A stretch of DNA of 19,266 nucleotides from JANYGM01 sp043764015 (GCA_043764015.1 JAYUKY010000019.1:1-19266), one strand, 5' to 3'. Positions 5,899 through 14,474 are shown, counted from the first letter of the stretch. Translations and numbers: made by a program. The notes: generated by a model not told the origin, from the sequence alone.

Positions 5899-7575
5899 AT
5901 GCAAAATAATTTTTATTTCTTACGCAAATTTTCCCAAGAACTTGCTCAAAAACTTGCAGGAATGCGTATTTTCACCTGTTTTTCTCAAAATAAAGATGAA
6001 CTTATTATAGGTTTTGCTGCCTCTAATGAGAAAAAAGACATTTATATACGTGCTAGTTTGCTTTCTGATTTTGCCTGTTTGAATGTGGTTACTGATTTTC
6101 AGCGTGCCAAAAAAAATTCTGTTGATTTATTTACAGATTTGTTTGATTGTAAAGTGCTTGCTGTCAAGCAGATAAATAATGATAGAAGTTTTAGTATTAG
6201 CTTAGAAAATAATTCTAAACAACACACCAACGAAAAATTTGAATTACTTTTCAAAATGTATGGAAATAGGTCTAATATTGTACTTTTCAAAGAAAAATCA
6301 GAAGTTTTAGAAATAGAAAATGTCAATAAAAATTCAGAGATAAGTGAACAAACAAATCCAGAAAAAGATAATTCTAAATATGAAATCATTGAAACTTTCC
6401 ACAAAAAACTACAAGCCGACTGGGACATTATCTATGAAAACATAGCTAAAAATATCACCCAAAATTATGATTTTTTTGCTCAAAATGGTATTAAAAAAAC
6501 TTTTCCTACTTTTGATAAAACCATTTTTGACTACTTAGAAACAAAAGATTTTTCTGCACAAACCACAGAAAAACAATGGGAAATCCTGCAACATTTTTTT
6601 AGTTTATTAGATGAAAACAAATTTTATGTAGGAGAAAATAATAATATTACAGAAATTGTACTTTTCAAAGATGATGCGCATCTGCTCACAAATGTGCGTA
6701 CGTATACAAGTGCTATTATTGCTATCAATGATTTTTATTATTCTTACTCAAAACTTACATCACTTGACAAAGAAAAAGCGGAAGTTCTAAAAAAACTCCT
6801 AAAACTCAAAACAAAGACACAGAATTACCTCAAAAAAACAGAAGAAAAAATGCTTTCTTTTCTAGATAGTTCTCGTAATGAAGAGATAGCGAATGTTTTG
6901 ATGGCAAATCTGCATATTATTCCTGCCAAAGCAACTGCCGTTACTTTGTTTGATTTTTATCAAAACAACGACCAAACCATAAAACTCAAAGCGGACCTTT
7001 CTCCACAAAAAAATGCAGAAGTTTATTACAGAAAAGCCAAAAATGAGAAGATAGAAATAGCACAATTAAACAAAAATATTGCCCAAAAAGAAATAGAATT
7101 AAAGATGTTTTTATTGCATATTGACAAGATAGAGAGCATAATTCACCTAAAGGATTTAAGGAAATATGTCAAAGAAAATACTAAACTTTTTGATGAAGTA
7201 CGAGATGAAACTACGTATTTATTCAAAAGATTTGAGTTTAAAGATTTTATTATTTTGGTAGGAAAAAGTGCTAAAAATAATGATTTACTTACACAGAAAT
7301 ACACCTACAAAGAAGACCTTTGGTTGCACGCAAAAGATGTGAGTGGCTCTCACGTAGTCATCAAGTTTAGGGCAGGAAAGCCATTTCCGAGTGATGTAGT
7401 TGAGAAAGCTGCCCAATTAGCGGCTTATTATTCAAAACGCAAAAATGATACACTTTGCCCTGTGATTGTTACGCCCAAAAAATTTGTCAGAAAACCCAAA
7501 GGAATGGCAGATGGGCAAGTAATGGTGGACAAAGAAAATGTCGTTATGGTCGTTCCTAGTGAGTTTTTGATATAA
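5899..7575 (+). CDS. rqcH: RqcH/NFACT-family ribosome quality-control protein
   Basis: A 558-aa NFACT protein (older names: fibronectin-binding protein A, DUF814). In bacteria RqcH binds the 50S subunit carrying a stalled peptidyl-tRNA and recruits tRNA-Ala to add a C-terminal alanine tail for degradation. The N-terminal NFACT-N part starts MQNNFYFLRKFSQEL and has FQRAKKNSVDLF (67-78). Asp95-Arg96 (NNDRSF) matches the DR pair needed for tailing in B. subtilis RqcH. A charged helical central region of about 290-420 should form the coiled-coil arms. The C-terminal NFACT-R domain has DLWLHAKDVSGSHVVIK and ends in KPKGMADGQVMV. ATG at 5899 is chosen because a TTG at 5845 overlaps a -7-like element. 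Housekeeping gene, divergent from the kinase. Confidence 0.9.
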   Translation: MQNNFYFLRKFSQELAQKLAGMRIFTCFSQNKDELIIGFAASNEKKDIYIRASLLSDFACLNVVTDFQRAKKNSVDLFTDLFDCKVLAVKQINNDRSFSISLENNSKQHTNEKFELLFKMYGNRSNIVLFKEKSEVLEIENVNKNSEISEQTNPEKDNSKYEIIETFHKKLQADWDIIYENIAKNITQNYDFFAQNGIKKTFPTFDKTIFDYLETKDFSAQTTEKQWEILQHFFSLLDENKFYVGENNNITEIVLFKDDAHLLTNVRTYTSAIIAINDFYYSYSKLTSLDKEKAEVLKKLLKLKTKTQNYLKKTEEKMLSFLDSSRNEEIANVLMANLHIIPAKATAVTLFDFYQNNDQTIKLKADLSPQKNAEVYYRKAKNEKIEIAQLNKNIAQKEIELKMFLLHIDKIESIIHLKDLRKYVKENTKLFDEVRDETTYLFKRFEFKDFIILVGKSAKNNDLLTQKYTYKEDLWLHAKDVSGSHVVIKFRAGKPFPSDVVEKAAQLAAYYSKRKNDTLCPVIVTPKKFVRKPKGMADGQVMVDKENVVMVVPSEFLI

Positions 7576-7605
7576 AATAAAAATAAATTTTTAACAAAAA
7601 AATGC

Positions 7606-7664
7606 TATTTTTGTATTTCTACAAATAGGCGTCCCGCTGGGACTGAATACAAAACTGAATACAA
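7606..7664 (+). repeat. Hairpin leader with TGAATACAA tags before the DUF4836-like gene
   Basis: GTCCCGCTGGGAC (7631-7643) is a five-pair hairpin with GCT loop, of the same CCGCTGG-core family as the cluster at 34-195. It is enclosed by an outer pair of arms, TTTTGTATT (7609-7617) and AATACAAAA (7646-7654). TGAATACAA occurs twice, at 7644-7652 and 7656-7664. The left side overlaps TATTTTTG (7606-7613), a possible -7 element without a clear -33 partner. If that promoter is used, the hairpin sits in the 5' leader. Confidence 0.55.
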
Positions 7665-7734
7665 ATTAGTACTGTCTTTATCTAATTATGAAAATCAATA
7701 ATCAAACAAGTCTAAAAAAATAATCTCTAAAAAA

Positions 7735-9609
7735 ATGCTCAAAAAACCGCTTTTAATGTCGTTTTCCTGTCTATTAAGTGTGATGCTTAGTGGATTTTTC
7801 AACCAAATTTTTGCACAAGATTTGGTGCAACGCCTGCCCGCTGATGCAATGGGCATTATTGCTATCAATGCAGAAAATTACTCTAAAAAGGGTGATTTAG
7901 ATAAATTGATGGAACTTGATTTTATGAAAGATTTTGATAAAAAACTCAAAGAAAGTAGCCCAAATCATTATGATATGGTGTCAAAAATCTATAAAAATCC
8001 TAAACAAGCTGGAATAAATCTTTTTCCAAAATCTTACATTTTTGCGCTTAATTTGGATAGTTTGACCGCTTTTGGCTATCTTTTCAATGTTTCAGATAAA
8101 TCAAAACTTGACGAACTTGCCACTAAAATTGTGGCAGATAGCAAAGAAAAAATCTTTGTGGGAGAGAAAAAAGGTTTTAAATTTTTCTCTGATAATAAGA
8201 CAACAATGGCCTGGAATGGTCAGATTGCCGTTATGATGGGTATTGAAGGTACGCAAAAATACAATTCAACAGAAGTTCAAAACTATGATGATCCAGATTA
8301 TTATGCCAAACAAGAAGAAAAAGAACGCCTTTATACACAAAAAAAAGGAGATATAATGGCTAAACAAATAGAGTTAATTATTGAAGGACAAAAAAGTAAT
8401 GTTACAAGCAATGCTAACTTTCAAATCTTTAATAGTCAAGCATTTGACGCAGGTATTTGGGTAAATTATCAAGTATTTAATAGTGCTTTTTCTCAAGTTT
8501 TCAAAGAATTAAGAGGTGTTATTGGCACAGAAAAGAAAATGATGGAAAAATTTGCGAGTATTATGAAAGATAATTATTTGCACATGTTTTTTAATGTAAA
8601 TAAAGGAAACGCAACATTTTCCGTACATACGTATATGGGTGAGAAATTGTCTAATCTTTCACAAGGAATTTATGATAAACGCATCAATCCTAAGTTTTTT
8701 GATTATGTAGATGGTACGAATACGCTTGGATTTTTGGCGGTTGCCGTTGATATGCGCAAGTATTATGATATGTTTATGGCACTTTATATACCATTTTTGG
8801 AAGAAACACCAAAAGGAAAACAGATTGTTTCTGCAATAGAACTTGCAGGAATTGGCACTGATGAAGATGCTATTTTGAACCTTTTTAAAGGTGATTTGAT
8901 GATTGCTATTACTGATGTGAGAGAAGTAAATGTACCTTACAAAGATTATCAATATGATGGAGATAAGTATGTAGGTGAGGTGGAAAAAATGAAAAAAGAG
9001 CAAAATCCTGTGTTTGTGGCTATGTCTAGTATAGGAAATCAGAAAAATGTGGATATTGTGGTGCGTGCTTTGATTAACTTTGAGCTAATGAAAGAACAAA
9101 AAGGATACTATGAATTTATTGGTAAAAATGGTATTCCAAAAGTATATCTTGTTATTAAAGATGGTATTATGATTATTTCTAATGATGAAAATCTTATTTT
9201 ACAGCGCATTGTGGCAGGAAAAACTGTTGCTAAACAAGTTGAAAGCCGTTTGCAAGATTTGACTAAGGCTAATTCTCAAGTGTTTTTTACTAATTTTCCC
9301 AATGTTTTTACAACTATTCTCAAAACAACCAAAGATTTGAGCAAAGAAGACAAGAAAAATATTGAAGAACTCAAAAATAATATTGGTGAATTGCAGTTTA
9401 GAGGCGTAGAAATGAGCGGAAAAATTGCTAAATATGAAGCTAGCATTGACCTCAAAAATAAAAAAGAAAATAGCCTTTATGTTGCTTTGAAAATGTTAGA
9501 TTATTTTATGAAAAGTGGTAAAGTACAAACGTCAGAGCCAAAAACATCAGACGAAGCTACAACCGTTGAACCAATAGAAAAACCTAAAAAGAAAAAAGGG
9601 AAAAAATAA
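7735..9609 (+). CDS. Exported DUF4836-like protein of unknown function
   Basis: A 624-aa protein with an N-terminal export signal: basic MLKK, a hydrophobic stretch at about 5-25, and a likely cleavage near FAQDL (26-30). There is no lipobox cysteine, so it is probably periplasmic or secreted rather than a lipoprotein. The mature start, LVQRLPADAMGIIAINAENY, resembles DUF4836-family proteins of Bacteroidota, whose N-terminus reads as 'possible value, constant state'. This assignment is from memory of the family and is moderate. The body alternates beta-rich segments such as FLAVAVDMRKYY and GIPKVYLVIKDGIMIIS. The tail is very basic (EKPKKKKGKK). No enzyme motif is recognised. It is a single-gene unit, with a hairpin leader before and a strong terminator after. 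Confidence 0.75.
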   Translation: MLKKPLLMSFSCLLSVMLSGFFNQIFAQDLVQRLPADAMGIIAINAENYSKKGDLDKLMELDFMKDFDKKLKESSPNHYDMVSKIYKNPKQAGINLFPKSYIFALNLDSLTAFGYLFNVSDKSKLDELATKIVADSKEKIFVGEKKGFKFFSDNKTTMAWNGQIAVMMGIEGTQKYNSTEVQNYDDPDYYAKQEEKERLYTQKKGDIMAKQIELIIEGQKSNVTSNANFQIFNSQAFDAGIWVNYQVFNSAFSQVFKELRGVIGTEKKMMEKFASIMKDNYLHMFFNVNKGNATFSVHTYMGEKLSNLSQGIYDKRINPKFFDYVDGTNTLGFLAVAVDMRKYYDMFMALYIPFLEETPKGKQIVSAIELAGIGTDEDAILNLFKGDLMIAITDVREVNVPYKDYQYDGDKYVGEVEKMKKEQNPVFVAMSSIGNQKNVDIVVRALINFELMKEQKGYYEFIGKNGIPKVYLVIKDGIMIISNDENLILQRIVAGKTVAKQVESRLQDLTKANSQVFFTNFPNVFTTILKTTKDLSKEDKKNIEELKNNIGELQFRGVEMSGKIAKYEASIDLKNKKENSLYVALKMLDYFMKSGKVQTSEPKTSDEATTVEPIEKPKKKKGKK

Positions 9610-9631
9610 TCTATTCAATAACAATTTAAAC

Positions 9632-9672
9632 AAAGGTGTACTAAATTAAGATTTAGTACACTTTTGTTTTTT
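9632..9672 (+). terminator. Intrinsic terminator of the DUF4836-like gene
   Basis: A 15-bp stem (9632-9646 with 9651-9665, one G-T pair) closes on a TAAG loop and is followed by TTTTGTTTTTT. This is a textbook intrinsic terminator 22 bases after the stop codon. It lies between convergent genes and could also act on the minus strand for the PD-(D/E)XK gene, where CTTTGTTT follows the stem. Confidence 0.85.
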
Positions 9673-9687
9673 AGAATTAAGAAGTTA

Positions 9688-10305
9688 TTATTCATTTGCT
9701 AAACTTTTATCTAAAATCCATTGTAAAACTGCCAATACTTCATAAGGAACTGTCAAAGTGAGTGGTATGTAGTTTGGGTCTATAAATAATTGTTTATTTT
9801 CTAATTTCATAAAACACCAAGAAAAAGCATTTGTAACGCACCCATATATCACTTTACGGGGGTTTCCTTCTTTTTCGTTGAAAAGATGCGCTGCATACAT
9901 TTCCGCCCCACATTGCCCCCAACCAGTTTCAATTTCACCTTTTTTAGCTTCCACAAGGCAAATAATAGGCGCAGTAAGAGAGGCTTTTTGAGGTTCAGCC
10001 GACAAAATAAAATCACAAAAACCATTCAAACCACTTTTTATATCAACATTAAATTCATAACCAGAAAACGAGCTAAAAGTATGTGGATTATTACGCCTAA
10101 GTTCTTTCAAGACAGGGACAATAATATACTCTGATTTAGCTTTTTCCGTAGCTAAACCTTCTTCTTCCGCTTCTTTGAGCGTTTCTAAAAGTAAGTTTGT
10201 AGCCGTTTTGATGGGCAAATTTTTAGGCAGCCACGCCGTTTGAATATCATTGATTCCAAACTGTGCGCGCAACATTTCTAATTTTTTGAATTTATTGTAA
10301 GACAT
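9688..10305 (-). CDS. PD-(D/E)XK nuclease-like protein, paralogue 1
   Basis: A 205-aa protein of unknown function. The core has the spacing of a PD-(D/E)XK nuclease fold: Glu59 in a helix (SEYIIVPVLKEL), Asp98 after a beta strand (GFCDFIL), Glu119-x-Lys121 at the end of the next strand (IICLVEAKKGE), and Gln131 in GWGQCGAEMYAA. These are the expected metal-binding and catalytic positions, but the fold is inferred from motif spacing only. No methylase or helicase is nearby. The next gene upstream encodes a paralogue about 86% identical by eye count. Of roughly 28 differences, 18 fall within residues 14-50, while 62-138 differ at one position. No signal peptide. It could be a solo restriction/repair-type nuclease of an expanded family. 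Confidence 0.72.
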   Translation of the reverse strand: MSYNKFKKLEMLRAQFGINDIQTAWLPKNLPIKTATNLLLETLKEAEEEGLATEKAKSEYIIVPVLKELRRNNPHTFSSFSGYEFNVDIKSGLNGFCDFILSAEPQKASLTAPIICLVEAKKGEIETGWGQCGAEMYAAHLFNEKEGNPRKVIYGCVTNAFSWCFMKLENKQLFIDPNYIPLTLTVPYEVLAVLQWILDKSLANE

Positions 10306-10312
10306 TTTTTTT

Positions 10313-10370
10313 AGTGTTGAGTGTGTAGTGTGTAGTGTTTTTGTTGTAATAATGTATTTTACTACACACT
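10313..10370. repeat. Heptamer array with inverted arm between the paralogues
   Basis: Four 7-bp units, AGTGTTG, AGTGTGT, AGTGTGT and AGTGTTT, run from 10313 to 10340. ACTACACACT (10361-10370) is complementary to AGTGTGTAGT within the array (10320-10329 or 10327-10336), giving a 10-bp stem. It fills most of the 94-bp gap between the two nuclease-like genes, in the 5' region of paralogue 1. Confidence 0.65.
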
Positions 10371-10399
10371 ATTTACTGTTTCACTACTTACTAAAATTA

Positions 10400-11017
10400 T
10401 TATTCATTTGCTAAACTTTTATCCAAAATCCATTGTAAAGCCGCTAATACTTCATAAGGAGCAGTAAAAGTAAGTGGTATGTAATTTTGTTCTATAAATA
10501 ATTGTTTGTTTTCTAACTTCATAAAACACCACGAAAAGGCATTCGTAACGCACCCATAAATGACTTTACGAGGATTTCCTTCTCTTTCATTGAAAATTTG
10601 TGCGGCATACATTTCTGCGCCGCATTGTCCCCAACCCGTTTCAATTTCACCTTTTTTAGCTTCCACAAGGCAAATAATGGGCGCAGTCAAGGAGGCTTTT
10701 TGAGGTTCAGCCGACAGAATAAAATCACAAAATCCATTTAAACCACTTTTTACATCAACATTAAATTCATACCCAGAAAATGAGCTAAAAGTATGCGGAT
10801 TATTGCGCCTAAGTTCTTTCAAAACAGGCACAATAACATACTCTGATTTAGCTTTTTCTGTGGCTAATGCTTCTTCTTTGGCATCTTGCAGGCTTTGCAA
10901 TAAAATAGGACTTTTTGCAAAAACAGGTAAATTTGTAGGCATCCACGTAGTCTGTATTTCATTGATTCCAAACTGTGTACGCAACATTTCTAGTTTTTTG
11001 AATTTATTGTAAGACAT
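10400..11017 (-). CDS. PD-(D/E)XK nuclease-like protein, paralogue 2
   Basis: A 205-aa tandem paralogue of the gene at 9688-10305, with identical length and the same N- and C-termini (MSYNKFKKLEML and LDKSLANE). All proposed fold residues are kept: Glu59, Asp98, Glu119-x-Lys121, Gln131. Residues 32-38 are VFAKSPI here against IKTATNL in paralogue 1, so specificity may have diverged at the N-terminal end. Many silent changes separate the copies while the core protein is nearly unchanged, which indicates selection on both. The ATG at 11017 is preferred to a start at 11050 because it matches the paralogue's start. Function is unknown. It lies 50 bp downstream of a small membrane-protein gene on the same strand. 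Confidence 0.72.
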   Translation of the reverse strand: MSYNKFKKLEMLRTQFGINEIQTTWMPTNLPVFAKSPILLQSLQDAKEEALATEKAKSEYVIVPVLKELRRNNPHTFSSFSGYEFNVDVKSGLNGFCDFILSAEPQKASLTAPIICLVEAKKGEIETGWGQCGAEMYAAQIFNEREGNPRKVIYGCVTNAFSWCFMKLENKQLFIEQNYIPLTFTAPYEVLAALQWILDKSLANE

Positions 11018-11067
11018 TTTTTTAGGGTTTAAGTAGATGTTTTTATGCAAATAGAAATTTGAGTTTT

Positions 11068-11478
11068 TTAATTTTTCTGTAAATAAGACTGATAAAGATA
11101 AACCAATAAACCAGTTAAAAATACAACTATATTTAAAAAATAAAAATCAACGCCTTGCTCAAGAATAAGATAAAATGTGCGTTCTACTGCAATTTCATCA
11201 CGCATAAGACCTTCATCATCTATGTACGTCTGAGGAATACAATTTACAATGATAGTAATACAGGTTAATAAGAACAAAACTGCTGCTAGATTTTTGTAAG
11301 ACTTTTTATTCTGTCTAAAAAGAAAGAAGAAGAACAAAAATGATAAAATCAATGAAAAGAATGCTATCAAACCAATTTCAATATATACCCACTTGTCTTT
11401 CGCAGAAACAACAAATAAATAAACCAATACTAGCCATAAAAATGATAAATATAGCATAATTTTCATAAATATTTTCAT
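11068..11478 (-). CDS. Hypothetical four-helix membrane protein
   Basis: A 136-aa protein not recognised as a known family. Hydrophobic stretches at about 6-25, 32-54, 63-82 and 112-132 predict four membrane helices, the second very rich in Phe and Leu (FSLILSFLFFFFLF). The loop between helices 3 and 4 is acidic (YIDDEGLMRDEIAVER). The basic N-terminus (MKIFMK) fits an inserted first helix rather than a cleaved signal. It starts 35 bp after leuS on the same strand, so it may be co-transcribed with it, and is followed by the PD-(D/E)XK paralogues. No functional residue pattern can be named. Confidence 0.7.
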   Translation of the reverse strand: MKIFMKIMLYLSFLWLVLVYLFVVSAKDKWVYIEIGLIAFFSLILSFLFFFFLFRQNKKSYKNLAAVLFLLTCITIIVNCIPQTYIDDEGLMRDEIAVERTFYLILEQGVDFYFLNIVVFLTGLLVYLYQSYLQKN

Positions 11479-11513
11479 CTTTTTTCATTTTTAATTCATT
11501 GATTATAAGTACC

Positions 11514-14429
11514 TTAAACCACCAAATTAACAATTTTCCCTACCACCACAATTACTTTTTTGGGTGCTTTTCCTTCCAACCATTTTATCACGTCTGCATC
11601 AGCCAAAACCGCTTTTTCAATGTCTTCTTTTGATGTTTCTATATCAAAAACCCTATTTGCACGCACTTTCCCATTGATAGAAATAGGATAATTAACGCTA
11701 CTTTCTTTCAAATATTCCTCGTTAAAACTAGGAAATTGGGCAAAACTAATGCTTGTTTTATGCCCTAAAAGTTCCCACAATTCCTCCGTAATGTGAGGCG
11801 CATAAGGAGAAACCAATACCACAAATTGCTCTAAAATAGCACGTTTATTACATTTTAGTTCTGTAAGTTCGTTAGCGCAAATCATAAAATTACTGACTGC
11901 CGTATTGAAAGAAAAACGGTCAAAATCATCACTCACACGCTTGATTGCGCTATGTAACACCTTCAAATCCGCAGGCGTAGGCACATCTTCACTTACAAAA
12001 AAATTACCATTATTATTGTTATCCAAGAATTTCTCATTATGAAACAACCGCCACATTTTCCTCAAAAACTTGTGCGTACCATCAATTCCGTTGGTATTCC
12101 AAGGCTTAAATTGTTCCAAAGGACCTAAAAACATTTCATACAGGCGCAAAGTATCCGCACCATAACGTGCTACCATTGCATCAGGATTTACAACATTGTA
12201 CCAACGCTTAGACATTTTCTCTATCTCAACCCCACAAACATACTTTCCGTTGTCTTCCAAAATAAATTCAGCATTTGCCAAGTCAGGTGTCCAAGCACGA
12301 AAAGCAGCCAAATCCAAAATCTCATTTTCTACAATATTGACATCAACGTGCATTTCTGTTGTGTTGTATTGGTCTTTTTTACCAAAAGAGACAAATTTAT
12401 TAGGCTCGTCTTTCAATCTATAAACAAAATTACTTCTGCCTTGTATCATTCCTTGGTTGATAAGTTTTGTAAATGGCTCATTGGAGCTAATAAAGCCCAT
12501 ATCAAACAAAAACTTGTTCCAAAAACGGCTATAAAGCAAATGCCCCGTAGCGTGTTCTGCGCCACCAATATACAAATCAACATTTTTCCAATACTGTTCT
12601 TTTTCCTTGCTTACAAAGTCATTTTCGTTGTTTGCGTCCATATAACGCAACCAATACCAACTAGAACCTGCCCACCCTGGCATTGTAGAGAGTTCATATT
12701 CATATTGTTGTGCATTATTTTCTGAATTGTTTTCTTTGAAATTCCAGTTGTCGGCACGCCCCAAAGGTGGCTCACCTGTTTCTGTTGGTAGATATTTATC
12801 AATTTTAGGAAGTTCCAAAGGCAAATCTTTGTCTTCTAAAAGGTGTGGAATATCATTTTTGAAATAAACTGGCACAGGCTCACCCCAATACCTCTGACGA
12901 CTAAAAACTGCCTCACGCATCTTGTAATTTACTTTTTTCTTACCAAAATCACCCAAAACCGCAAAATCAATGCCTTTATTGATGGCTTCTTTTGTATCTA
13001 AACCATTCAAAAATCCAGAATTTATCATTTTTCCATATTTTTTTTCTGTAGGATTTTCTAGCGTTTCTGTTCCTTCTATTACGTTGATAATGGGCAAGTT
13101 AAAGTGTTTTGCAAAACGGTAATCTCTGTCATCAGAACAAGGAACTGCCATTACAACACCAGTGCCGTAGCCTGCAAGCACATAATCAGCAATCCAAACG
13201 GGAACTTGCTCATTATTAAAAGGATTTGTCACGAAACTACCCGTAAATACTCCAGAAACCGTTTTTACATCAGCCATACGGTCTCTTTCAGAACGGTTGG
13301 TGGCTTTTTCTACATATTCCAAAACGGCTTCTTTTTGCTCATTTGTAGTCAAAAATGGCACAAGTTCGTGTTCTGGCGCAATAGCCAAATAAGTTACCCC
13401 AAAAATAGTGTCCACACGTGTCGTAAAGACAGTTAAAGGGATATTAACCACCCCACTAGCAACTGCTAGCCCCTCCTTAGGAAGGAGGGTTTTTTTTTGT
13501 TCCCCTCCTTCAAAGGAGGGGTTAGGGGTGGTTGTAGTCGTATAAAACGTAATTTCAGCCCCAATACTTTTTCCAATCCAATTTCTTTGGATTTCTTTGA
13601 TAGAATCCGACCAATCTAGGTTATCCAAATCATTCAAAAGGCGTTCTGCATACGCTGTAATGCGCATCATCCATTGGCGCATACGCTTACGTTCCACAGG
13701 ATAACCACCACGTTCAGAAACACCATCTTTTATTTCATCATTGGCAAGCACCGTTCCTAGCGCAGGACACCAATTCACGAAAGCATCAGCTAAAAATGTC
13801 ATACGGTACTTTAAAAGCACATCTGATTTTTCTTTTTCAGAAAAATTTTGCCATTCTTTTTGAGAAAAAACTGGCGTATCTTCATCACAAATGGCACTTT
13901 CCGCCTTTGAAATATTAATATTTCCATTTTTCTCAAATTCTTCTATCAAAACACTAATATTTTGTGCTTTATTGGCTTTTTGGTCATAATAAGCATTAAA
14001 AAGTTGCTTAAAAATCCATTGTGTCCATTTGTAGTAATCAGGTGCAGAAGTACGCACTTCTCTGTCCCAATCAAAAGAAAAACCTATATTTTGGAGCTGT
14101 GAGATGTATCTTGTAATATTTTCCTCTGTCGTAAGGGCTGGGTGTTGCCCTGTTTGTATGGCGTATTGTTCCGCAGGCAAGCCAAAAGAGTCAAAACCAA
14201 TAGGGTGAAGGACGTTAAAGCCTTTTAGGCGTTTGTAGCGTGCCATAATGTCGGAGGCAATGTAGCCAAGCGGATGCCCTACGTGCAAGCCCGCACCAGA
14301 AGGGTACGGAAACATATCCAAAACGTAGTATTTAGGCTTTTGTGTATCTTCTGTTGCTTTGTAAAGTTTGCTTTGTTGCCACTTATTTTGCCATTTTTTT
14401 TCTATTGCTGAAAACTGATAATCTGCCAT
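11514..14429 (-). CDS. leuS: Leucyl-tRNA synthetase with in-frame palindromic insert
   Basis: Class I synthetase of 971 aa that charges tRNA-Leu in the cytosol. Signature features: MFPYPSGAGLHVGHPLGY with the HIGH-type HVGH (49-52), the CP1 editing domain with TTRVDTIFG (336-344), the tRNA-synthetase block SSWYWLRYMD, and KMSKR (738-742) in place of KMSKS. The C-terminal anticodon-binding and Leu-specific parts are complete, so this is a full-length gene, longer than the 860 aa of E. coli LeuRS. Residues about 299-328 (TTTPNPSFEGGEQKK then TLLPKEGLAVASGVV) are encoded by an 88-bp palindromic repeat and sit where the catalytic domain joins CP1; they have no counterpart in E. coli LeuRS as remembered. 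A TACTTTTG element lies 38 bp upstream. Confidence 0.97.
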   Translation of the reverse strand: MADYQFSAIEKKWQNKWQQSKLYKATEDTQKPKYYVLDMFPYPSGAGLHVGHPLGYIASDIMARYKRLKGFNVLHPIGFDSFGLPAEQYAIQTGQHPALTTEENITRYISQLQNIGFSFDWDREVRTSAPDYYKWTQWIFKQLFNAYYDQKANKAQNISVLIEEFEKNGNINISKAESAICDEDTPVFSQKEWQNFSEKEKSDVLLKYRMTFLADAFVNWCPALGTVLANDEIKDGVSERGGYPVERKRMRQWMMRITAYAERLLNDLDNLDWSDSIKEIQRNWIGKSIGAEITFYTTTTTPNPSFEGGEQKKTLLPKEGLAVASGVVNIPLTVFTTRVDTIFGVTYLAIAPEHELVPFLTTNEQKEAVLEYVEKATNRSERDRMADVKTVSGVFTGSFVTNPFNNEQVPVWIADYVLAGYGTGVVMAVPCSDDRDYRFAKHFNLPIINVIEGTETLENPTEKKYGKMINSGFLNGLDTKEAINKGIDFAVLGDFGKKKVNYKMREAVFSRQRYWGEPVPVYFKNDIPHLLEDKDLPLELPKIDKYLPTETGEPPLGRADNWNFKENNSENNAQQYEYELSTMPGWAGSSWYWLRYMDANNENDFVSKEKEQYWKNVDLYIGGAEHATGHLLYSRFWNKFLFDMGFISSNEPFTKLINQGMIQGRSNFVYRLKDEPNKFVSFGKKDQYNTTEMHVDVNIVENEILDLAAFRAWTPDLANAEFILEDNGKYVCGVEIEKMSKRWYNVVNPDAMVARYGADTLRLYEMFLGPLEQFKPWNTNGIDGTHKFLRKMWRLFHNEKFLDNNNNGNFFVSEDVPTPADLKVLHSAIKRVSDDFDRFSFNTAVSNFMICANELTELKCNKRAILEQFVVLVSPYAPHITEELWELLGHKTSISFAQFPSFNEEYLKESSVNYPISINGKVRANRVFDIETSKEDIEKAVLADADVIKWLEGKAPKKVIVVVGKIVNLVV
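13446..13533 (-). repeat. 88-bp compound palindromic element inside leuS
   Basis: The ends AACCACCCC (13446-13454) and GGGGTGGTT (13525-13533) are inverted repeats. Inside are further hairpins: CTAGC/GCTAG (arms around AACT), CCCTCCTT/AAGGAGGG, and CCCCTCCTT/AAGGAGGGG. Between the last two runs a T9 tract (13490-13498), which is A9 in the coding strand. It is G/C-rich against its AT-rich surroundings and is read without a stop in the leuS frame. It has the properties of a dispersed palindrome that landed in a tolerant site, comparable to the in-gene palindromic elements known from Rickettsia. Confidence 0.85.
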
Positions 14430-14466
14430 TTTGTGTGTTGCGTGTTGAGTAGTTTAGTTACAAGCA

Positions 14467-14474
14467 CAAAAGTA
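14467..14474 (-). promoter_or_regulatory. Candidate -7 element of leuS
   Basis: TACTTTTG on the minus strand matches the Bacteroidota TAnnTTTG consensus, 37 bases before the ATG at 14429. No clear TTTG -33 box is seen upstream, only A-rich sequence. It follows the ade terminator, so leuS probably starts its own transcript. Confidence 0.4.

Noticed and set aside
8659..9003. A 114-codon minus-strand frame inside the DUF4836-like gene
   Set aside because: Overlaps a clear sense gene along its whole length and lacks own signals.
9688..11017. Restriction-modification system
   Set aside because: Only nuclease-like paralogues are present; no methyltransferase, specificity subunit or helicase is encoded nearby.
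12348..12725. A 125-codon plus-strand frame inside leuS
   Set aside because: Antisense shadow of conserved LeuRS sequence, with no family resemblance.
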